Below, in pieces: positions 58,774-64,000 of a stretch of 64,000 nucleotides of DNA. A program made the position numbers and the translations under genes. Numbering within the stretch: position 1 is the stretch's first letter; each line of letters begins with the position of its first letter. Below the pieces are notes generated by a model that was not told the origin of the DNA, did not search any database, and was given only the letters and a program-made list of their open reading frames with translations. The DNA is from Chloracidobacterium sp. (GTDB lineage: Bacteria > Acidobacteriota > Blastocatellia > Chloracidobacteriales > Chloracidobacteriaceae). The DNA lies in NCBI GenBank assembly GCA_025057975.1, contig JANWUV010000015.1, positions 45,848-109,847 on the forward strand. The letters run 5' to 3'.

Positions 58774-60690
58774 TTACTGAATCGAGAGGCTGGTGCGCTC
58801 AATGAATGGGCGCGCCTGCACGATGTACAGCCGTCCTTGGTAGGTCAACCATTCAATGTCCTGTTTGCCGCCGAACAACCGCTCAATCGCCAAGGCGACC
58901 TGCCCCAAGCGCCGAATCATCGCCGCCGACAGCACTGGCTGGTTAGGCGCGCCTGCCACTTCCTTCACCCCACCTTTTACGTCAAAGGTCAATATGGTTT
59001 CGTCGTCGGCGCGGGTCAAAATGAGCGCCGTGTCGCTTTGTGGGCGGTAGATAATCTGCTCCGGCACGCGCCGCCCCTCTACGACCCGCAGCCCCAACCC
59101 ACGTTTGGCGTTGATGTAGATGCCTTCCGTGTCCCGTCGGTCAAAGGGGTTGGTGGTGACCAGGACGCCGGCGCTGTCGGCGTTGACGCCCTCTTGAATG
59201 AGAACCGCCGGATATACCGCCAGATGGTCAATGCGCGCCGCTTCGCGGGCTTCAAACGCTTCAAAGTTCCAGATTGAAGCCCAGACGGTTTTGATGGCTG
59301 TGATAAGCGCCTCGTCGCCGACGACATTCGGCACGGTGGTGTATAGCCCTGCGCCGCTGAAGTCCGGCAGGTCTTCGGCGTTGGTTGAACTGCGGACGAA
59401 GAGCCCCTTGCCTCGGTACTCACGCCGCACCTTGGCTAAAATCGCCCGGCGCAACGCCGGGTCGAACGGCGCGGCGACGATGAACGCGCGCAGCTTGGCG
59501 AGTTCAACCTGTCGCGTCTGGGGGTCGTGGTGAAATCGGTCGTCGTTGAGCAGCGCCAGAACGCGCGCTTCGACGCCGTGGCGGTCGGCGAACGCCTTGT
59601 AGTGGGCGAATGGGATTGTAAAACCGGGCGGCACGATCACGTCGGGAATTCGTGCCTGCGCGACTTCACCGAGATTCGCCGACTTTGCGCCGAATCGAAC
59701 AACATCCTGCGCCCGCTGGCGGTGGAGATCGGTGAGCGCACGCCACCGCAAATCGGCGCGCGGCAAACGCAGCTCACGGCTCAGTGCGCGTTCGCGTTCG
59801 GATTCGACGATTTGCTCAGCCGGCTCAACCGTTACGCCATCTTCGGTGACGACCAGCGTCACCCAGCGATCCACCAGACTGCGAAAGCGCGCGTCGGCGT
59901 CCTTGACGTAGGCGTTTGGTATGCCCCAGCCCTTCGCTAAGAGGTTCAGGTGCGACAGCGGTGCGCCCGGTTGGGTGACAAGAATGCCGCGCAGCGGCGT
60001 CGTGGAAAGCGGCGTTTCCTTGAAAATCACGATGTCTTCGCGCTCGAAAGGCTGCGGCGGCGGCAGTCGTTCAACGAGGCGCAGCACGCCCGTTGCGCGT
60101 CCGGTGTTGAGCGCCAGAAAGGTCGTCTCCGGGAGGGTTTCATCCGCCCGCACGCTCGGCACGGTGGGAAGCTGGGCTGCGATTTCCTCGTGTCGGCGGG
60201 CGTTGGCTTTGAAGGTCAACGGCGCGAAGAAGGTTTGCGTTAGTCGCTCATGAGCGTAAGCCACCAACGTTGGGGTCAGAAGGTCGCCCTCCCAGAACTC
60301 GTAGGTGAACCGCGCGAGACGGGGTTGAAACGCGACGGTTCCAAGCAGAAACCGGCGCTGTTCATTGGTGTAGTTTTTGCGCAAAAACACATCGCCGGCG
60401 TCGAGCGTCAGGTAGGTCGCCCGTGCGAAATCGCTGTGAAAGCGAAACCGCCGCGAGTTGGCGTAGTACACGCGCCCGTCGGCACGGTCAATGATGAACA
60501 TGACGCTTGGCGTCGCGGCTTGTTTGCCCTGAACGGTCGTACGGGCGAGCCGGTCGAAGTCGGCGCGTGTCATGTGCGCGACGAAATCCGGCGCGGTGGG
60601 GTCGTCCGGCGGCGACTGCGCGCCAATCTTCGACATCGGCGCGGAGCAGCACAAGGCAAATAAAATGAAAAACAAGGCAAAGCGGCGCAT
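58774..60690 (-). CDS. Exported PEP-synthase/dikinase-like protein with reversed domain order
   Basis: 638 aa. A signal peptide (MRRFALFFILFALCCSAP...GAQ) is clear. Residues about 30-215 are a domain I do not recognise. About 215-330 is a swivelling phosphohistidine domain with VTQPGAPLSHLNLLAKGWGIPNAY. About 350-638 is the PPDK-type ATP-binding domain: FGAKSANLGE, GLFVRSSTNAEDLPDFSGAGLYTTV, IQEGVNADSAGVLVTTNPF, and the end QDIEWLTYQGRLYIVQARPF. The order His-domain then ATP-domain is that of glucan water dikinases, not PEP synthase. An ATP-using fold with an export signal is odd. It lies between mogA and the AAA ATPase with gaps of 20 and 13 bp. Confidence 0.82.
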   Translation of the reverse strand: MRRFALFFILFALCCSAPMSKIGAQSPPDDPTAPDFVAHMTRADFDRLARTTVQGKQAATPSVMFIIDRADGRVYYANSRRFRFHSDFARATYLTLDAGDVFLRKNYTNEQRRFLLGTVAFQPRLARFTYEFWEGDLLTPTLVAYAHERLTQTFFAPLTFKANARRHEEIAAQLPTVPSVRADETLPETTFLALNTGRATGVLRLVERLPPPQPFEREDIVIFKETPLSTTPLRGILVTQPGAPLSHLNLLAKGWGIPNAYVKDADARFRSLVDRWVTLVVTEDGVTVEPAEQIVESERERALSRELRLPRADLRWRALTDLHRQRAQDVVRFGAKSANLGEVAQARIPDVIVPPGFTIPFAHYKAFADRHGVEARVLALLNDDRFHHDPQTRQVELAKLRAFIVAAPFDPALRRAILAKVRREYRGKGLFVRSSTNAEDLPDFSGAGLYTTVPNVVGDEALITAIKTVWASIWNFEAFEAREAARIDHLAVYPAVLIQEGVNADSAGVLVTTNPFDRRDTEGIYINAKRGLGLRVVEGRRVPEQIIYRPQSDTALILTRADDETILTFDVKGGVKEVAGAPNQPVLSAAMIRRLGQVALAIERLFGGKQDIEWLTYQGRLYIVQARPFIERTSLSIQ

Positions 60691-60710
60691 GGCGCAAGGC
60701 GTTTCAGTCG

Positions 60711-61247
60711 CTAACTTTTGGGGCGAAAAACCTGTACGCGCTCAGGGTTACCGGTGAGGTAAGGGCCACCGATGAGGTCAATACAGTACGGTATCGCTGG
60801 AAAAACTGCCTCCAAGCATTCCCGAATCGACTTGGGCTTGCCGGGCAAGTTGACAATCAAACAGCGTCCGCGGATACCCGCCGTTTGCCGCGACAGAATT
60901 GCTGTCGGCACATACTTCAACGACACGGCACGCATCAGCTCTCCAAAGCCCGGCAGTAACTTTTCACAGACGGCTTCCGTCGCTTCAGGCGTTACATCGC
61001 GCGGCGCTGGTCCTGTCCCGCCGGTCGTCACAACAAGGCAACAGCCCTCATCGTCGGCCAGACGGCGCAGCTCCGCTTCAATCAGAGGTTGTTCGTCAGG
61101 AACAAGCCGGGTAATGGGCGTCCAATCGTCGGCGATGAACTCGCGTAGGACGGCGACAATTGCCGGTCCTGATTCATCAGCATAAACGCCTCGGCTGGCG
61201 CGGTCGGAAACGGTCAGGATGCCGATCTTGATGTTTGATGACGACAT
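60711..61247 (-). CDS. mogA: Molybdopterin adenylyltransferase (MogA/MoaB family)
   Basis: 178 aa. IGILTVSDRASRGVYADESGPAI, VVTTGGTGPAPRDVTPEAT and RGRCLIVNLPGKPKSIRECLEAVFPAIPYCIDLIGG are the MogA-type signatures; GGTGxxxRD binds the pterin phosphate. It adenylates molybdopterin before Mo insertion. The longer C-terminus favours MogA over MoaB. No other molybdenum gene is nearby. It is first of a minus-strand run followed by the exported dikinase. Confidence 0.92.
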   Translation of the reverse strand: MSSSNIKIGILTVSDRASRGVYADESGPAIVAVLREFIADDWTPITRLVPDEQPLIEAELRRLADDEGCCLVVTTGGTGPAPRDVTPEATEAVCEKLLPGFGELMRAVSLKYVPTAILSRQTAGIRGRCLIVNLPGKPKSIRECLEAVFPAIPYCIDLIGGPYLTGNPERVQVFRPKS

Positions 61248-61341
61248 ACAAACCTAGCAGGATTCAGCGGCGGCTTTGACCGGCCGAAAGGATGCCTTAG
61301 ACTGTCCGAACTTATTTCAGCTTTCGATTAGGGATTCTGCC

Positions 61342-62370
61342 ATGCCAAGCCTGTTTCGTACTACGTATGCCACGTTCTGGGTCGTGTTGCTTCTGGTTGG
61401 TTCAGCTGCTGCGCAAGACGAAGCGCCGTCCTCGCCACCGCCGAGCGCCTTGCCCAGCCCGACCATCCGAGCAACGCAAACGTACACTGCGCCGCTGGGC
61501 GATTACATTATCGGTCCCGGTGATGTGGTGGAAATCAAGGTCTACAAACAGCCCGACCTGACCGGAAGATTTCGAGTCGGTGAAAACGGGGCGGTTGACC
61601 TGTTGTTTATCGGCCGGCAGCAACTGGCTGGTCTGACTGAGGAGGAAGCAGCGGACGTGCTGCGCCAAGCGCTGCGGAAATATCTACGGCAGCCGGAAGT
61701 CAATGTCAGCGTGGTCGAGTTTAACTCACGTATGATCACGGTCATCGGTGCTGTGCGGTCGCCGGGACGGCTACCGTTGCGCCGCGCCATGCGCCTGCTT
61801 GATGTGATTGCTTGGTCAGGGGGGCTGACTGAAGACTCCAGCCGTTTCGTCAACATCATCCGCTATGTCCGTAATTCAACCGTGCCGACCCAGGCCGCTG
61901 GCGATGATGTATCGCCGGATGTGGACATTATCTCCGTCAACATTGATGAAATCATTGCTGGCAACACGCAGAACAATCTCCTGCTTCAAGCCGGAGACAT
62001 CGTATCCGTCCCGCGCGCTGATGTGATTTATCTGGCCGGCAATGTTCGCCGGCCTGGCCCACTAACAGCCCGCAATCCTATCACTGTAACCCAAGCCATT
62101 GCCATGGCGAATGGGTTCTCCGACGGCGCAAAGCGTAACGACATGCGGCTTTACCGCACCGTACCCGGTAAGCTCGAACGCGAGGAAATCAAAATCAGCT
62201 TGGCGGACATTCAATCTGGGAAGCAAAAAGACCTCTTCCTTCAGGCCAATGACGTACTTTATGTGCCGCACTCGGAAATGCGTGCCGCCGGCCTCAACCT
62301 TGCTCGTAGTCTGCCGCCGATGGTGGTGGGGATGTTGATTCCCTTCCTAACCACTGGGTTGATTCGGTAG
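61342..62370 (+). CDS. Polysaccharide export protein (Wza-type, SLBB)
   Basis: 342 aa. The signal peptide ends at GSAAAQD; no lipobox is seen. YIIGPGDVVEIKVYKQPDLTGRFRVGENGAVDLLFIGRQQLAGLTEEEA is the Poly_export domain. Two SLBB domains follow (VIGAVRSPGRLPLRRAMRLLDVIAWSGGL; LAGNVRRPGPLTARNPITVTQAIAMANGF). The end NLARSLPPMVVGMLIPFLTTGLIR is hydrophobic and may be the outer-membrane helix. By family it forms the periplasmic/outer-membrane channel for capsule or exopolysaccharide. The partner kinase or Wzc-like gene is not in the following AT-rich stretch, so the locus looks broken or ends here. Confidence 0.9.
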   Translation: MPSLFRTTYATFWVVLLLVGSAAAQDEAPSSPPPSALPSPTIRATQTYTAPLGDYIIGPGDVVEIKVYKQPDLTGRFRVGENGAVDLLFIGRQQLAGLTEEEAADVLRQALRKYLRQPEVNVSVVEFNSRMITVIGAVRSPGRLPLRRAMRLLDVIAWSGGLTEDSSRFVNIIRYVRNSTVPTQAAGDDVSPDVDIISVNIDEIIAGNTQNNLLLQAGDIVSVPRADVIYLAGNVRRPGPLTARNPITVTQAIAMANGFSDGAKRNDMRLYRTVPGKLEREEIKISLADIQSGKQKDLFLQANDVLYVPHSEMRAAGLNLARSLPPMVVGMLIPFLTTGLIR

Positions 62371-63172
62371 TCGGTGCGCTGCACGGACGAAAACTAAGGT
62401 CTATAAGCAAACCCATGGTACAGCATCTTTGGTTCAGGAGCTTGGCCCAAGTTTTGTTTCAGAAAGCACCAGCGGAAGAAAGCTGAGACTGACAACTCGA
62501 CCAGCAATAGCTGGCGCTGCCGCCTCGCCATAAGGTCGTTGACAGTGTTGTTCTACATCATCGGGCCGTGGGTACAAACACAGCCCAAGCTTGGTTTTCA
62601 TAGCGTCACCTAGTGGCTCAGCGTCATCTCGTGGTTTACTACGTTACTACGTTTACTTGGTTTACTTGCATAATTCTTGCATTATCAGACGCAGGTTGTA
62701 TTTAGACACCGTGGCTTTTCGATAAGCCTTCTGCCGGCCGCTTCATCCTTTCCTGTTAAGGAAGATGCAATAAATGTCACGTACGACTGACTCATAGATA
62801 TACGTCTAGAGGGTGTGGGAGTATTGTAGCTTTGTGGGAGCATTGTAGCTTTTTCGATGACGATTTCCCGTCAGCCGCTAAGCAAAGCTCCCCTTGGAAA
62901 AAAGCTGTTGCATAGTCTCTGTCGGCAAAGAGTATTGCCGATGGATGCATGCCCTTTCCCGTGATTCTCTTTCGATATATCAGCATCAAGCCAAGGCAGA
63001 GCTCATCTTTTATAATGCTTTAGTACATCCCGCGATGTTTCTGAGCCTTGCCTCAATGCTGGCGCTAAATGCTTTGACTTGGCTTTCTTTTTTGGACTGC
63101 TGGGACACAGAATCTTCACCTCGGTTCTGAGTTTATATCTCACCAAACGATGACGATTTGAGTCATAGTTAT
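62371..63172. other. AT-rich gene-poor island
   Basis: 802 bp with low GC, no supportable gene and only short frames without ribosome sites. It contains the tandem repeat at 62815-62852. Together with the AT-rich tail of the next gene it looks like inserted or decayed foreign DNA. Confidence 0.6.
62815..62852 (+). repeat. 19-bp tandem repeat, two copies
   Basis: GTGGGAGTATTGTAGCTTT (62815-62833) is followed immediately by GTGGGAGCATTGTAGCTTT (62834-62852), with one mismatch. Confidence 0.85.
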
Positions 63173-64000
63173 CTATGTTACTCCCTCACTACTTGACAAA
63201 TCTCTTTTATAAGCTTGACTCCCTTTCGGACTCGCCAACATCGCTTTGATATCCATAAGCACTTCTTCAATGATCTTACTCTTTGCTCCTAGTGAGTGGT
63301 AAATATCCAATAGTTTTTCTGGTCCGCCGTGCTCATACAATGCCAACCATTTGGAAAATCTGCATTTATACCCTGTCATCCACAGCCGCGCTCCGTCCGC
63401 CCCCAACGGCTGCCACACCTGCTGCCGCTTGATGTTCCCGTTGTTCCACGGATCGCTCGTCCCAGCGCCCCACATATCGTCCGTGTACAGCCACTGGATG
63501 CACCCTCGATCCCAACTCTCCCGCGTCCCGTACACGCTCCCCGTCCCCACCCGCACGTCATACAACTGCCCGCGCACGTTGTACCGCCGCGTGTGCCACA
63601 GCCGCGTCCCCGTCCCAAACGCCTCCTGCGCCAACGCCCCGTGCGCCGTGTACGTTATCCCCTCCGCGTACATCCGCCACGCCCCATCCCCCAGCGTCCC
63701 CCACGTCGCCGTCAGCCGCCCAGCCGCGTCGTAGGCGTACACCTGCTCCCGCCCCGACGGCAGCTCGTCCCGCGTCGCCAGCCCGCCGACCGTCCAACTC
63801 CGCCGCAGCACGTAACTCACCCAGCCCCCGCCGCTCACCCCAAACCGCTGCGCCGCTTCCGTCACCCGTCCCGCCGCGTCGTAGCTCGTCACCTCCCGCC
63901 GCGTCCGCGTCACGTCATCGCCAAGCGTCGCGCTCCACCACCCGCGCCCAAGCCCGTTCACCGCCCCGTCGTACCCGTACCGCCGCGCTGAAACTCGAAA
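63173..64000 (-). CDS. YD-repeat (RHS-like) protein, C-terminal part; 5' end outside window
   Basis: The frame stays open to the window end (YGYDGAVNGLG precedes the first GTG), so the start lies beyond base 64000. YD-type repeats are seen: VTSYDAAGRVTEAAQRFG, VYAYDAAGRLTATWG, YNVRGQLYDVRVG, and DPWNNGNIKRQQVW. From about 63372 to the stop the last 66 codons (TGYKCRFSKWLALYEHGGPEKLLDIYHSLGAKS...) are AT-rich and lack YD repeats, while the body is very GC-rich. No DPxGL-type core motif precedes the tail. This is either a toxin-type variable tail or an accidental fusion that truncated the gene. Confidence 0.8.
   Translation of the reverse strand, partial: FRVSARRYGYDGAVNGLGRGWWSATLGDDVTRTRREVTSYDAAGRVTEAAQRFGVSGGGWVSYVLRRSWTVGGLATRDELPSGREQVYAYDAAGRLTATWGTLGDGAWRMYAEGITYTAHGALAQEAFGTGTRLWHTRRYNVRGQLYDVRVGTGSVYGTRESWDRGCIQWLYTDDMWGAGTSDPWNNGNIKRQQVWQPLGADGARLWMTGYKCRFSKWLALYEHGGPEKLLDIYHSLGAKSKIIEEVLMDIKAMLASPKGSQAYKRDLSSSEGVT

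Noticed and set aside
62894..63130. 78-codon plus-strand frame in the AT-rich island
   Set aside because: No ribosome site, no recognisable domain, and an expected chance length in this composition.

Overview
The window looks like a single chromosomal segment of an acidobacterium. No rRNA or tRNA is present to prove this. The reasons are two large Oar-type TonB-dependent receptors, a sortilin/BNR-repeat exported protein, a YD-repeat protein, moderately high GC and the hopanoid genes. A Chloracidobacterium-like phototroph is a plausible guess, made from gene families only. Genes are densely packed, with many ATGA-type start/stop overlaps. Two AT-rich, gene-poor islands (about 51.77-52.65 kb and 62.4-63.37 kb) break the pattern.

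Layout. 0-2.6 kb: the 3' end of an Oar-type receptor and a small outer-membrane barrel. 2.7-7.6 kb (minus): cobN translationally coupled to a periplasmic metal/corrinoid-binding protein. 7.7-9.0 kb: a MarR regulator and a pirin, tied together by a repeated 20-bp operator-like sequence. 9-15.6 kb: exported proteins, a WG-repeat protein, a YheT-like hydrolase, a nucleotidyltransferase, purA, a Spy/CpxP-like protein with four helically phased TTGAC boxes upstream, and a small unknown. 15.9-20.8 kb: a redoxin, an alpha/beta-hydrolase whose nucleophile is Gly, a PEP-synthase-like phosphotransferase and an ATP-grasp ligase, probably one cassette. 21-23.6 kb: a conserved unknown, an RRM protein and a membrane metalloprotease.

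23.8-29.7 kb holds the most striking gene: maoC, an acyl-CoA dehydrogenase, purE and then a full-length (1217 aa) bifunctional malonyl-CoA reductase, the signature enzyme of the 3-hydroxypropionate bi-cycle. A beta-oxidation pair fadA-fadB (31-34.4 kb, minus) lies close by.

34.6-41.5 kb (minus) reads as one six-gene run: alpha-E protein, Anbu proteasome-like peptidase, Hpt phosphotransfer protein, SDR, BluB (dimethylbenzimidazole synthase) and a sortilin/BNR protein. A hybrid histidine kinase is transcribed divergently from its head. 44.5-47.4 kb: hpnC, hpnD (squalene synthesis) and a cytoplasmic BtuF-like protein. 47.9-51.7 kb: a complete Oar-type receptor with a strong terminator. 53-56.3 kb: the hopanoid radical-SAM genes hpnJ and hpnH, with a LolA-like gene between them on the other strand. 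56.5-61.2 kb (minus): a three-repeat DUF4177-like protein, an AAA-ATPase with a degenerate PD-(D/E)XK tail, an exported dikinase-like protein of reversed domain order, and mogA. 61.3-62.4 kb: a Wza-type polysaccharide export protein. 62.8-64 kb: a tandem repeat and the 3' end of a YD-repeat protein with an AT-rich, foreign-looking tail.

Two themes run through the window. One is B12 chemistry: CobN with its binding protein, BluB, a cytoplasmic corrinoid-binding candidate, and HpnJ of a B12-type radical-SAM family. The other is hopanoid/envelope biology.
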